A stretch of DNA of 33,706 bases from Bordetella petrii (GTDB taxonomy: Bacteria > Pseudomonadota > Gammaproteobacteria > Burkholderiales > Burkholderiaceae_B). The notes below the pieces were generated by a model. That model did not search any database and had not been told where the DNA came from. It saw only the letters and a list, made by a program, of their open reading frames with translations. The translations under genes and the position numbers were made by a program. The DNA lies in the NCBI RefSeq assembly GCF_020991325.1, contig NZ_JAJMLX010000015.1, forward strand, positions 1 to 33,706. Reading direction: 5' to 3'. The first letter of the stretch is position 1; every line of letters begins with the position of its first letter. Below, one piece after another: positions 25,785-33,212 of this stretch.

Positions 25785-25812
25785 GCCCGCATGCTTAAAG
25801 GCATGGGCGGGG
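25785..25812. terminator. Hairpin between convergent UPF0178 and AraC genes
   Basis: CATGC (25790-25794) pairs with GCATG (25801-25805), and CCCG (25786-25789) with CGGG (25808-25811) across a two-base bulge, with loop TTAAAG. It overlaps the AraC stop codon. It lacks a T-run, so termination is only possible, not clear. Confidence 0.35.
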
Positions 25813-26778
25813 CCGCCTCAGGGTGTCGCGGGGCAGTTCGCCAAAAGCCGCGCGGTAGTACTGGGCAAAGCGCGACATATGCCGGAACCCCCAGCGCGCG
25901 GCAATCTGGGCAACCGGACAGGTTTCGTCGCAGGTCAGCAGGTCGCGCAGCGCGCCATTCAGTCGTGCCGTCATGAACCAGCGCCCCGGCGCCATGTGGG
26001 TGGCGTGGCGGAATATCAGTTCCAGCGAGCGCAGACTATATCCGCTGCGCCGGGCGAGTTCCGCCAGTGCAATGCCGTGCCCGGCGCCAGAGAGCATCAG
26101 CTGCTCGCAGGCGCTGACCAACTCGTACCCGCGCCGTTCCGCGGATTGCCGTGGCGCACGCCTGGATGGAGGCGCCGCTGTGGCCAGGGCATCCACGTAG
26201 CCGGCGATCAAGGCCTGGTATATCTCGGTGGCCAGGCAAGAATCCATGCCTCCGGCACCTTGCATGCGTTGCGCCAGGTTCATGGCGTCGTCGGCCAGGC
26301 GGGTCAGGGCGGCTCTTTCGCCAGAGCGCAGCCGCACGGAATAGCTGACGTGGCGCGACATCCCCAGCGGCCGTCCGGTGCGGGCCAGGGCCACGGACTG
26401 CAGGCGTTCTTCCGGCACGACGAACGTTATCCAACGGGAATGCCCCCGGGCCTGATAAAGAAGTTCAGCCCCACTGGGATAGATCTGTACTTCGTCCGCG
26501 CCGACCTGTGCCGTGTTCAGGCAGGTAAGGTCGCCGCCCTCTGCCATGAACCCGATGCACAACGCGTTGGCGGGCATGACGCCCCGGGCTATCACCGGGA
26601 AGTTGTACATGCCCGTCTCTAGCCGGGTGTCGCCCAGCGTCAGGTGCCGGTGCGCCATTCTGGCCGACTTGGCCGACATCAGGCGATGCTCGAAGCTGGC
26701 GCCGTGCACGACGTTGAATGCCTGGGCTGCCTCTAGGCCAGAATAGATTTGTTGCATATACAAGGCTTGCAACGGCAC
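25795..26778 (-). CDS. AraC-family transcriptional regulator
   Basis: A regulator of 327 residues from the preferred GTG start at 26778, which has AGGAG eight bases upstream; the long ORF upstream is not needed. Residues 1-210 form the sensing domain; the C-terminal AraC DNA-binding domain has two helix-turn-helix units, IALAELARRSGYSLRSLELIFRHATHMAPGRWF and CPVAQIAARWGFRHMSRFAQYYRAAFGELP. It is divergent from the alkylsulfatase gene across 212 bases and is the obvious candidate to control it, with an alkyl sulfate or its alcohol as possible inducer. The inducer is unknown. Confidence 0.88.
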   Translation of the reverse strand: MPLQALYMQQIYSGLEAAQAFNVVHGASFEHRLMSAKSARMAHRHLTLGDTRLETGMYNFPVIARGVMPANALCIGFMAEGGDLTCLNTAQVGADEVQIYPSGAELLYQARGHSRWITFVVPEERLQSVALARTGRPLGMSRHVSYSVRLRSGERAALTRLADDAMNLAQRMQGAGGMDSCLATEIYQALIAGYVDALATAAPPSRRAPRQSAERRGYELVSACEQLMLSGAGHGIALAELARRSGYSLRSLELIFRHATHMAPGRWFMTARLNGALRDLLTCDETCPVAQIAARWGFRHMSRFAQYYRAAFGELPRDTLRRPRPCL

Positions 26779-26869
26779 GACGAAAACTCCTGAAGAATTT
26801 CGTTTTTCGGATAAAAGTGGCCCGAATTCGTAAAACCTTGATAGCTGACAAGATAATATTAATACGCGT

Positions 26870-26899
26870 TTGACCCTCTGATACCTGCTTGTCGATAAG
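26870..26899 (+). promoter_or_regulatory. Possible promoter for the alkylsulfatase gene
   Basis: TTGACC (26870-26875) and GATAAG (26894-26899), 18 bases apart, make a plausible sigma-70 promoter about 90 bases before the alkylsulfatase start. The region 26779-26990 is AT-rich and could also hold AraC binding sites, but I could not pick out paired half-sites with confidence. Confidence 0.4.
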
Positions 26900-26990
26900 G
26901 CCACGTTCCCGCGTATACAGCGGAGCACGTTCACCGCGATCTTTAATAGCCGCCCCGGTGGCTGAATGTTTTGTTTGTGGAGACGACACC

Positions 26991-29027
26991 ATGAGATCCG
27001 CCCGCAGTGTGAAATACCCTCAGAACGCCAGTCACTATCGTCCCGCACCGGCGTTACGCGCTCGCGTGGTGCCCGTGGCCTTGACTATCCTGGCGCTGGC
27101 CGTGTCGAGCCCGGCGTGGTCGGCGCAGCAGGCATCGAAACCGGCCGAGACTGCCACCAAAGAGGCCAACGCCGCATTATTGAAAGAGCTGCCCTTTTCC
27201 GACAAAACCTCTTTTGAGCTGGCCCACAAGGGTTTCATCGCCCCGCTGCCCCAGGCCATGATCAAGGGCGCCCAAGGCAATCTGATATGGGACCCCACCA
27301 AGTACAACTTCATCAAGGAAGGTTCGGATGCGCCCGACACGGTGAATCCCAGCCTGTGGCGGCAATCGCAGCTGCTGAATATTTCCGGCCTGTTCGAGGT
27401 GACGGACGGGATCTATCAGGTGCGCAACCTGGATCTGTCCAATATGACGATCGTCGAAGGCAAGGAAGGCCTGACGATCATGGATCCGCTCATTTCCACG
27501 GAAACGGCCAAGGCGGCGCTGGACCTGTATTACCAGCATCGCCCCAAGAAGCCGGTCGTGGCGGTGATTTATACGCATAGCCATGTGGACCACTATGGCG
27601 GCGTGCGCGGCGTGGTGGACGAGGCCGACGTCAAGTCCGGCAAGGTGAAGATCTACGCCCCGTTGGGTTTCCTGGAACACGCGGTGGCCGAGAATGTGAT
27701 GGCCGGTACGGCCATGAGCCGCCGCGCCAGCTATATGTACGGAAATTTGCTGCCGCCCAGCGCAACCGGCCAGGTAGGGGCCGGCCTGGGCACGACCACG
27801 TCGGCGGGCACCGTCACCCTCATTCCGCCCACGGACATCATCGAGAAAACGGGTGAAACGCGCACGATCGATGGCCTGACCTACGAGTTCCTGTACGCGC
27901 CCGGCAGCGAGGCGCCGGCCGAGATGCTGTACTACATCAAGGAAAAGAAGGCGCTCAATACGGCCGAAGACTCCACTCACACGCTGCACAACACCTATTC
28001 GTTGCGCGGCGCGAAGATCCGCGACCCGCTGGCATGGTCGAAGTACCTGAACGAGGCCCTGGCGCTGTGGGGGGACGACGTGCAGGTGATGTACGCCATG
28101 CACCACTGGCCGGTGTGGGGCAACAAGGAAGTCGGCGAGCAGATCAGCCTGCAGCGGGATATGTACCGCTACATCAACGACGAGACCTTGCGGCTGGCCA
28201 ACATGGGCTACAACAAGGAAGAGATCGCCGAACAGGTGAAGCTGCCGGAAACCATCGCGACCAAGTTCTCGAACCGTGGCTATTACGGCTCGCTCAACCA
28301 TAATGTGCGCGCCACCTATGTGCTGTACCTGGGCTGGTTCAATGGCAACCCTGCCACGTTGCATACGTTGCCGGTCGAAGATGCCTCCAAGCGCTATGTG
28401 GAAATGATGGGGGGTACCGACGCGCTGCTGAAGAAGGCCAGGGAATACTACGCGAAGGGCGAATACCGCTGGGTGGCCGAGGTGGTCAACTACGCGGTGT
28501 TCGCCGACCCGAAGAACCAGGCGGCCCGCGACCTGCAGGCCGACGCGCTTGAGCAGATGGGTTACCAGGCCGAGAGCGGCCCGTGGCGCAACTTCTACCT
28601 GACTGGCGCGAAGGAATTGCGGGAAGGTGTGCAGAAGTTGCCCGTACCCGATACGGCCAGCCCGGATACCGTGCGCGCCATGACGCTGGACATGCTGTTC
28701 GACTATTTCGCGGTTCGGCTTAACCGCGAGAAGGCCGCCGGCAAGCACGTGGTGCTGAACGTCGATTTCACGGACACCAAGCAGCAATACATGCTGGAAA
28801 TGGTGAACAGCGTGCTGAACCATACCGAGGGCAAGCAGGCCAAGGAGGCGGATGCCAGCCTGTCGCTGACCCGGGCCACCTTGAACGACATCATGCTGAA
28901 GCAGACCACGCTTCAGGATGCCCTTGCCAAGGGTGATGCCAAGCTCAGCGGTGATCAGTCCAAGCTGAACGACGTGTTCGGGTCCCTGGACGATTTTGAG
29001 TTCTGGTTCAATATCGTTACGCCCTGA
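26991..29027 (+). CDS. SdsA-type alkylsulfatase (metallo-beta-lactamase fold)
   Basis: A zinc-dependent enzyme that hydrolyses primary alkyl sulfates such as dodecyl sulfate to alcohol and sulfate. The 678 residues contain a signal peptide (VPVALTILALAVSSPAWSA, about residues 27-45) for export to the periplasm. The metallo-beta-lactamase core has THSHVDHYGG (His196, His198, Asp200, His201). Further ligand-region stretches are AEDSTHTLHN and AMHHWPVWGN, and a C-terminal SCP2-like domain that binds hydrophobic chains follows. The start at 26991 has a weak GGAG ribosome-binding site. It is divergent from an AraC gene and followed by a strong terminator, so it is a single-gene unit. Confidence 0.95.
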   Translation: MRSARSVKYPQNASHYRPAPALRARVVPVALTILALAVSSPAWSAQQASKPAETATKEANAALLKELPFSDKTSFELAHKGFIAPLPQAMIKGAQGNLIWDPTKYNFIKEGSDAPDTVNPSLWRQSQLLNISGLFEVTDGIYQVRNLDLSNMTIVEGKEGLTIMDPLISTETAKAALDLYYQHRPKKPVVAVIYTHSHVDHYGGVRGVVDEADVKSGKVKIYAPLGFLEHAVAENVMAGTAMSRRASYMYGNLLPPSATGQVGAGLGTTTSAGTVTLIPPTDIIEKTGETRTIDGLTYEFLYAPGSEAPAEMLYYIKEKKALNTAEDSTHTLHNTYSLRGAKIRDPLAWSKYLNEALALWGDDVQVMYAMHHWPVWGNKEVGEQISLQRDMYRYINDETLRLANMGYNKEEIAEQVKLPETIATKFSNRGYYGSLNHNVRATYVLYLGWFNGNPATLHTLPVEDASKRYVEMMGGTDALLKKAREYYAKGEYRWVAEVVNYAVFADPKNQAARDLQADALEQMGYQAESGPWRNFYLTGAKELREGVQKLPVPDTASPDTVRAMTLDMLFDYFAVRLNREKAAGKHVVLNVDFTDTKQQYMLEMVNSVLNHTEGKQAKEADASLSLTRATLNDIMLKQTTLQDALAKGDAKLSGDQSKLNDVFGSLDDFEFWFNIVTP

Positions 29028-29070
29028 GAAACCCGCATACCAGCCTGCCGCGAGAAGCGGCGCATGGGTT

Positions 29071-29115
29071 GCCCCCAGGATCCGGATGCCTTCCGGGCCT
29101 TGGGGGCTGTTTATT
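29071..29115 (+). terminator. Strong intrinsic terminator after the alkylsulfatase gene
   Basis: GCCCCCA (29071-29077) pairs with TGGGGGC (29101-29107). Inside it, CCGGA (29082-29086) pairs with TCCGG (29092-29096). A T-rich TGTTTATT follows, giving a typical Rho-independent terminator 44 bases after the stop. Confidence 0.75.
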
Positions 29116-29298
29116 GCGTGCGCCCGGGCCGCAGGCCCACCCGGAAAGCGGCTGAAACAGCTTATACACCCGGTATCCCAGCTTGCCGGACTGACACAGG
29201 GTAGGGGTGCTAATTTGTTTTCCACGCGGGTGATTTCCAATCAACCCGGTTACCGGCAGGGCGGCAACGCAGGGGCGGCCCGCCACAGGAGAACAAAT

Positions 29299-29649
29299 AT
29301 GGCTATCGCCAAACGATGGATTCAAGTAGTTTGCGCCAGTGCGTTGGCATTCGGTATTAGCACCACGGCGCTGGCCGACGACCAGGGCCGCAATGCGGTC
29401 ATCGGCGCGGGCCTGGGCGGGGTGGCTGGCGCCTTGCTTTCCGACGGCGACCCGTGGATGACCTTGGGAGGCGCCGCCGCGGGCGGGGTGCTGGGGCATG
29501 TCATCACCGATGACGACGATGACCACGACCGCCGCCGCCGCCACTGGGACCGCGACCGCGACCATCACCGCGACTACAAGCGCGCCAGCTACCGCGGCTA
29601 CGACAAGCATCGTGGCGGCAAGCATCGGCACAAGCACCATCGCGACTGA
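29299..29649 (+). CDS. Secreted glycine-zipper protein with His/Asp/Arg-rich tail
   Basis: A 116-residue protein with a signal peptide of about 26 residues ending STTALA. A glycine-zipper segment follows (AVIGAGLGGVAGALLSDGDP, TLGGAAAGGVLGHVI), a pattern found in membrane-inserting or outer-membrane stress proteins. The last 45 residues are dominated by Asp, His, Arg and Lys, starting DDDDDHDRRRRHWDRD and ending HRHKHHRD, suggesting metal or polyanion binding. AGGAGA precedes the start. The function is unknown; metal homeostasis or envelope stress is only a guess. A small hairpin follows the stop. Confidence 0.78.
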   Translation: MAIAKRWIQVVCASALAFGISTTALADDQGRNAVIGAGLGGVAGALLSDGDPWMTLGGAAAGGVLGHVITDDDDDHDRRRRHWDRDRDHHRDYKRASYRGYDKHRGGKHRHKHHRD

Positions 29650-29650
29650 A

Positions 29651-29695
29651 GCCGGGCGCCCCGGCGCGGTGCGCGCGGGTAGTGCGCCGCGCACC
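29651..29695. terminator. Hairpins after the glycine-zipper gene
   Basis: GCCGGG (29651-29656) and CCCGGC (29660-29665) form a tight stem right after the stop. GGTGCGCG (29668-29675) and CGCGCACC (29688-29695) form a second dyad. No T-run follows. The second dyad overlaps the NtrC-like site, so it could be regulatory rather than a terminator. Confidence 0.4.
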
Positions 29696-29706
29696 TTCCT
29701 GGTGCG
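29690..29706. promoter_or_regulatory. NtrC-type enhancer site
   Basis: CGCACCTTCCTGGTGCG matches the NtrC binding consensus TGCACC-N4-TGGTGCA at all inner positions, differing only at the outermost bases. Its centre, about 29698, is some 98 bases upstream of the start predicted from the sigma-54 promoter at 29769, the usual distance for an NtrC enhancer. Confidence 0.72.
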
Positions 29707-29768
29707 GTTTGCCACTGTTGAATGACGTGAAGTTCCCTCGTTAGCGGCAAATTCCCTGGGTTCCAGAC

Positions 29769-29785
29769 TTGGCACAGCTATTGCT
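29769..29785 (+). promoter_or_regulatory. Sigma-54 promoter upstream of the ABC transporter operon
   Basis: TGGCACAGCTATTGCT (29770-29785) matches the -24/-12 consensus TGGCACG-N4-TTGCW at every fixed position but one, with exact spacing and a preceding T. Transcription is predicted to start near 29796, leaving a leader of about 95 bases before the receptor gene. Confidence 0.8.
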
Positions 29786-29889
29786 CTGGCATCTTGTACA
29801 CAAGCTTGGATACCACGGGGCAAGCCTTGCGCATTCCCTGAGCCGACCTTGTGTCTTGTATGAACACAAACCGACCCAGGGGATACGCT

Positions 29890-30906
29890 ATGCGCCGCAA
29901 ACTTCAATCAACTGCTTCCGCCTTGCCGGACACGGGCCGCCGCCGCGTGCTGCGTTCGGGCGCCGCCGCGCTGGGCATGCTGGCCATGCCGGCGGTGGTG
30001 CGCGCGCAGGCCACGCCGAAGATCCGTATCGGTTTCTGGCCGGTGGCCGCGGGCCTGCCGTTTTTCGCGGCCCTTGAGCGTGGCTACTTCAAGGAAGCCG
30101 GGCTGGATGTAGAGGCGCTGAAGTTTGCCGGCGCGCAGCAGGTCATGGAAGCCATGCTGGCGGGCCGCAGCGAAGGCAGCGCCAATGGCACAGGGTCCGC
30201 CAACCTGGCCATCGGGGAAATCGCCCAGCCCGGCTTGTTCAAGATTTTCTGCACCAATCCCAGCAATGCCAAGAACGTGCTCGAGGTGTTCCTGGTGCCC
30301 AAGGACAGCCCCGTGCAGTCGGCGGCCGAACTGAAGGGCAAGCGCATCGCCTGCGGCCCCGGTATCCAGAACGTGACGCTGGCCAAGACCATGCTGGAAC
30401 GCGCGGGCGCCGCTGGCGCCACGGTGGTGGAGCTGCCCATTGGCCAGCACGTGGCGGCGCTGGCCACGGGACAGGTGGACGGTTGCTATACGCTGGAGCC
30501 CACGGCCACGGTGGGGCGCCTGAACGGCACGACCCGCGTGCTGGAGGCCGGCGTGGTGGCGCGTTACATCCTGGGCGACCCCCTGGCGCCGTGGCACGGC
30601 GGTTCGGCCAGCCTGACCAGCGAGTTCATCAAGGCGCATCCCGAGGCCGCCAAGAAGTACATTGCCGCCTATCGCCGCGGGGTCGAGCTGGTGCGCCAGC
30701 AGCCGGGCGAGGCGCGCCAGTACATGAAGGGCTATACCGCCATTGATGGCGCGCTGACCAACGAAGTGCCGCTGGCCGCCTACATGATGTACGACGAATT
30801 CAAGCCTGCCGACGTGGAGTACTTCCAGAAGTTCTACGACCTGTTCACCGAGAAGAATATCTTCTCGAAGAAGGTCGACGTGGCGCCGCTGCTGTACAAG
30901 GCCTGA
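29890..30906 (+). CDS. ABC transporter substrate-binding protein (NMT1/SsuA-TauA-like fold)
   Basis: A 338-residue periplasmic receptor. The N-terminus has an extended signal with twin arginines (GRRRVLRSGAAALGMLAMP), consistent with Tat or Sec export. Mature sequence begins ATPKIRIGFWPVAAGLPFFAALERGYFKEAGLDVE, the pattern of the nitrate/sulfonate/thiamine-precursor receptor family. Further landmarks are GKRIACGPGIQNVTLAKTML and FIKAHPEAAKKYIAAYRRG. The start at 29890 follows AGGGG. Three bases separate its stop from the permease. The promoter ahead (sigma-54 plus NtrC site) and the hpxZ-like gene at the operon end suggest the ligand is a nitrogen compound such as an intermediate of purine or ureide breakdown, rather than a sulfonate. 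Confidence 0.9.
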   Translation: MRRKLQSTASALPDTGRRRVLRSGAAALGMLAMPAVVRAQATPKIRIGFWPVAAGLPFFAALERGYFKEAGLDVEALKFAGAQQVMEAMLAGRSEGSANGTGSANLAIGEIAQPGLFKIFCTNPSNAKNVLEVFLVPKDSPVQSAAELKGKRIACGPGIQNVTLAKTMLERAGAAGATVVELPIGQHVAALATGQVDGCYTLEPTATVGRLNGTTRVLEAGVVARYILGDPLAPWHGGSASLTSEFIKAHPEAAKKYIAAYRRGVELVRQQPGEARQYMKGYTAIDGALTNEVPLAAYMMYDEFKPADVEYFQKFYDLFTEKNIFSKKVDVAPLLYKA

Positions 30907-30909
30907 GCC

Positions 30910-31746
30910 ATGAGCAAACCTACGTCTACTGCCGTGTCCGGCGCCAGCGCGCCCTGGGCGCCGCCGGCATCCAGCGACGCCGTGCCCCGGGTGCCGCTGC
31001 GCGACCGCATGCTGCCCTTTGTGGGCCCGATCGCGCTGTTCATCGTGTGGGACCTGGTGGTGCGCGCCGGCGTTATCAAGCCCATATTGCTGCCGTCGCC
31101 CGTGGACACGCTGGTGGCCCTGGTGACGGGGCTGGCCGGCGGGCCGCTGCTTACCGATTTCCTGGTAACGGTAAGCCGCACCCTGCAGGCCTTCGTGGTG
31201 GCAGCCGTAGTGGGCATGCCGCTGGGCGTGCTGTTGGGCAGCAAGGAGCGGGCGTACCGCAGCGTGGAGTTCCTGGTGGACTTCTTCCGTTCCACGCCCT
31301 CGTCGGCGCTGATTCCCTTGTTTCTACTGATTTTTGGCGTGTCGGATTTCAACAAGGTGGCCATTGCGGCTTTCGGGGCGTTCCTGATCGTGCTGTTCAA
31401 CAGCGCCTACGGTGTGATCAATGCGCGCAAGCAGCGGGTAATGGCCGCCAAGGTGATGGGGGCGTCGCGCTGGCGTATTTTCAAGGACGTGCTGCTCTGG
31501 GAGAGCCTGCAGCCCAGCTTCGTGGGCCTGCGTTCGGCGGTGTCCATGGCGCTGGTGATCGTGATCGTGGCCGAGATGTTCATCGGTTCCGAGAACGGCC
31601 TGGGCCACGCCATTATCGACGCGCAGCAAGTGCTGAACGTCAAGACCATGTACGCGGCGATACTGGCCGCGGGCGCGCTGGGCTATGTGCTGAACATTCT
31701 GTTCCTGGTGCTGGAACGCCGCGTGGTCCACTGGAGCGGAAGGTGA
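30910..31746 (+). CDS. ABC transporter permease (SsuC/TauC-like)
   Basis: A 278-residue inner-membrane permease with about six membrane helices, starting at PFVGPIALFIVWDLVV after a Pro-rich cytoplasmic N-terminus. It has FFRSTPSSALIPLFLLIFGV and the coupling (EAA) segment AAKVMGASRWRIFKDVLL that contacts the ATPase, as in the SsuC/TauC/NrtB group. It lies three bases after the receptor gene and two bases before the ATPase gene, so the three are one transcript. Confidence 0.93.
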   Translation: MSKPTSTAVSGASAPWAPPASSDAVPRVPLRDRMLPFVGPIALFIVWDLVVRAGVIKPILLPSPVDTLVALVTGLAGGPLLTDFLVTVSRTLQAFVVAAVVGMPLGVLLGSKERAYRSVEFLVDFFRSTPSSALIPLFLLIFGVSDFNKVAIAAFGAFLIVLFNSAYGVINARKQRVMAAKVMGASRWRIFKDVLLWESLQPSFVGLRSAVSMALVIVIVAEMFIGSENGLGHAIIDAQQVLNVKTMYAAILAAGALGYVLNILFLVLERRVVHWSGR

Positions 31747-31748
31747 AC

Positions 31749-32570
31749 ATGAGCATTGTCCTGAATGCCCCCGCGTACGCGGATGTGCCGCCGCCGCGCT
31801 TTCAGCCCGGGCCGGCCGGCACGCATATCACCATACGCGGCCTGACCAAGTATTTCGCCGGCTGGCCGCTGTATGAAAACTTCGACCTGGATATTCCCAA
31901 GGGGCGCATTGTCTCGATATTCGGGCCCAATGGCTGCGGCAAGAGCACGCTGATCAACATGATCGCCGGGCTGGTGCCCATCGACCGGGGCGAGATCCTG
32001 TTCGACGGAAAATCGCTGCAGGACACGCGCATCGGCTACGTGTTCCAGAACTACCGCGAGGCGCTGTTTCCCTGGATGCGCACCATCGACAATATCGCGT
32101 ATCCCTTGCTGCTGGAAGGCAGGAACAAGGCCCAGGTGGATCGCCGCATGGAAGAACTGATTGCTTCGTTCGACGTGAAGTTCGACCTGAACCGCTACCC
32201 GTACGAGCTTTCCGGCGGGCAGCAGCAAACGGCTTCCATCATGCGGGCGCTGGCGCCCGGGCCGGAAGTGCTGTTCCTGGACGAGCCCTTTTCTGCGCTG
32301 GACTTCGAGATGACGCTGTTCATTCGCGAGAAGCTGCAGGAAGTGTTCATGGAAACCGGCACCACCATGCTGCTGGTGTCGCACGACCTGGAAGAGGCGG
32401 TGTACCTGGCCGACCAGGTGCTGCTGTTGACCAAGCGGCCCACGCGCGTGGCCGAAATACTGCATTACGGCGACGCCCGGCCTCGCACCGTGGATACGCT
32501 GTCGCAGCCCAGCTTCGTGGCTACCAAGAAGCAAAGCCTGGAGATCTTCCAGCGCGAGGTGCGGCGATGA
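31749..32570 (+). CDS. ABC transporter ATP-binding protein (SsuB/TauB-like)
   Basis: A 273-residue ATPase driving import. Walker A is GPNGCGKST, the Q-loop [16 protein letters not shown], the signature LSGGQQQ, Walker [13 protein letters not shown] and the H-loop [11 protein letters not shown]. Start MSIVLNAP at 31749 lies two bases after the permease stop. Its stop overlaps the hpxZ-like start (ATGA), which places that gene firmly in the transporter operon. The family resembles sulfonate, nitrate and pyrimidine-precursor transporters; the substrate class is inferred from operon and promoter. Confidence 0.94.
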   Translation: MSIVLNAPAYADVPPPRFQPGPAGTHITIRGLTKYFAGWPLYENFDLDIPKGRIVSIFGPNGCGKSTLINMIAGLVPIDRGEILFDGKSLQDTRIGYVFQNYREALFPWMRTIDNIAYPLLLEGRNKAQVDRRMEELIASFDVKFDLNRYPYELSGGQQQTASIMRALAPGPEVLFLDEPFSALDFEMTLFIREKLQEVFMETGTTMLLVSHDLEEAVYLADQVLLLTKRPTRVAEILHYGDARPRTVDTLSQPSFVATKKQSLEIFQREVRR

Positions 32571-32968
32571 ATGCAGACGCGGTGCCTGGCCCGATGGATA
32601 TCAACCTGCCCGAAGTCGTGGCCGAAGTGCAAGTGCAGTTCGCCCGCTACGAAGCCGCCCTGACGGGTAACGACGTGGCGGTGCTGGACGAGCTGTTCTG
32701 GAACAGCCCGCATACGTTGCGCTATGGCGCCACCGAGAACCTGTACGGTTATGCCGAGATCCAGGCGTTTCGCGCCGCGCGCCCGGCGCAAGGCCTGCAG
32801 CGCGAAGTGCTGCGCACGGCCATTACCACCTACGGCCGCGATTTCGCCACCTGCCATATCGAGTTCCGGCGCGCCGGATCCGACCGCATCGGCCGCCAAA
32901 GCCAGACCTGGCTGCGCACGCCCGAGGGCTGGCGCGTGGTGGCCGCGCATGTCAGCCTGATGGCCTGA
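32567..32968 (+). CDS. hpxZ: HpxZ/AtzH-family protein (DUF3225, NTF2-like fold)
   Basis: A 133-residue protein matching the HpxZ/AtzH family: [57 protein letters not shown], then [35 protein letters not shown]. HpxZ is linked to oxalurate breakdown in purine catabolism; AtzH belongs to cyanuric acid breakdown, acting on a dicarboxyurea intermediate. The start overlaps the ATPase stop (ATGA). The usual partner genes (an AtzE-like amidase and its small AtzG-like subunit) are not in this operon, which ends here at a hairpin. The gene symbol indicates family, not proven function. Confidence 0.85.
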   Translation: MNADAVPGPMDINLPEVVAEVQVQFARYEAALTGNDVAVLDELFWNSPHTLRYGATENLYGYAEIQAFRAARPAQGLQREVLRTAITTYGRDFATCHIEFRRAGSDRIGRQSQTWLRTPEGWRVVAAHVSLMA

Positions 32969-32984
32969 CGGTTTGACGCGGTAC

Positions 32985-33005
32985 GGGCCGGCCGGGCGCC
33001 GGCCC
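32985..33005 (+). terminator. Hairpin after the hpxZ-like gene
   Basis: GGGCCGGC (32985-32992) and GCCGGCCC (32998-33005) form a perfect eight-base GC stem with loop CGGGC. No T-run follows, so it could be a terminator of the Rho-assisted kind or a 3'-end stabilising hairpin. Confidence 0.5.
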
Positions 33006-33017
33006 CGGGTTCGCGCG

Positions 33018-33070
33018 GAATTTACGCAGAATTTACGCGCCCCGCCGTTTTGTGCATAGAGACTTTACGC
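33018..33070 (+). promoter_or_regulatory. Tandem TTTACGC repeats and probable kdp promoter
   Basis: GAATTTACGC occurs at 33018-33027 and 33029-33038, an exact 11-base period, with a third related copy, GACTTTACGC, at 33061-33070. Tandem six-base repeats with an 11-base period are typical of OmpR-family response regulators such as KdpE. TTTACG (33032-33037) and CATAGA (33055-33060), 17 bases apart, could be the promoter, with the repeats just upstream and over the -35. Confidence 0.6.
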
Positions 33071-33125
33071 CCCGCCGTTGAACACTTGAGTCTGGCAATT
33101 TCGTCGTTCCCATGCGAAGACAATC

Positions 33126-33212
33126 ATGCATCTCAAGTCGTTCAGTTGTACCGGGGCGGGCACCGCCTGCCTGTGCGATGACCCGCTGTATTGCGCGGAA
33201 GGCGGGCAATGA
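33126..33212 (+). CDS. Possible 28-residue Cys-rich leader peptide ahead of kdpA
   Basis: The reading frame MHLKSFSCTGAGTACLCDDP, then LYCAEGGQ and a stop, overlaps the kdpA start (ATGATG) by four bases, which suggests translational coupling. It has four Cys in 28 residues and is not hydrophobic, so it is not a KdpF homologue although it lies where kdpF is usually found. A ribosome-binding site is not obvious, so translation is uncertain. Confidence 0.25.
   Translation: MHLKSFSCTGAGTACLCDDPLYCAEGGQ

Noticed and set aside
27177-29240. Minus-strand frame of 687 codons opposite the alkylsulfatase
   Set aside because: The plus strand carries the full SdsA motif set; the opposite frame is His/Arg/Gly-rich shadow sequence.
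29890-32570. Calling the transporter SsuABC or TauABC (sulfonate/taurine uptake)
   Set aside because: The protein family fits, but the sigma-54/NtrC promoter and hpxZ-like gene argue for a nitrogen compound, so no sulfur-transport gene symbols were given.
33126-33212. Naming the mini-ORF before kdpA as kdpF
   Set aside because: KdpF is a single hydrophobic helix; this frame is not hydrophobic and is rich in Cys and Gly.
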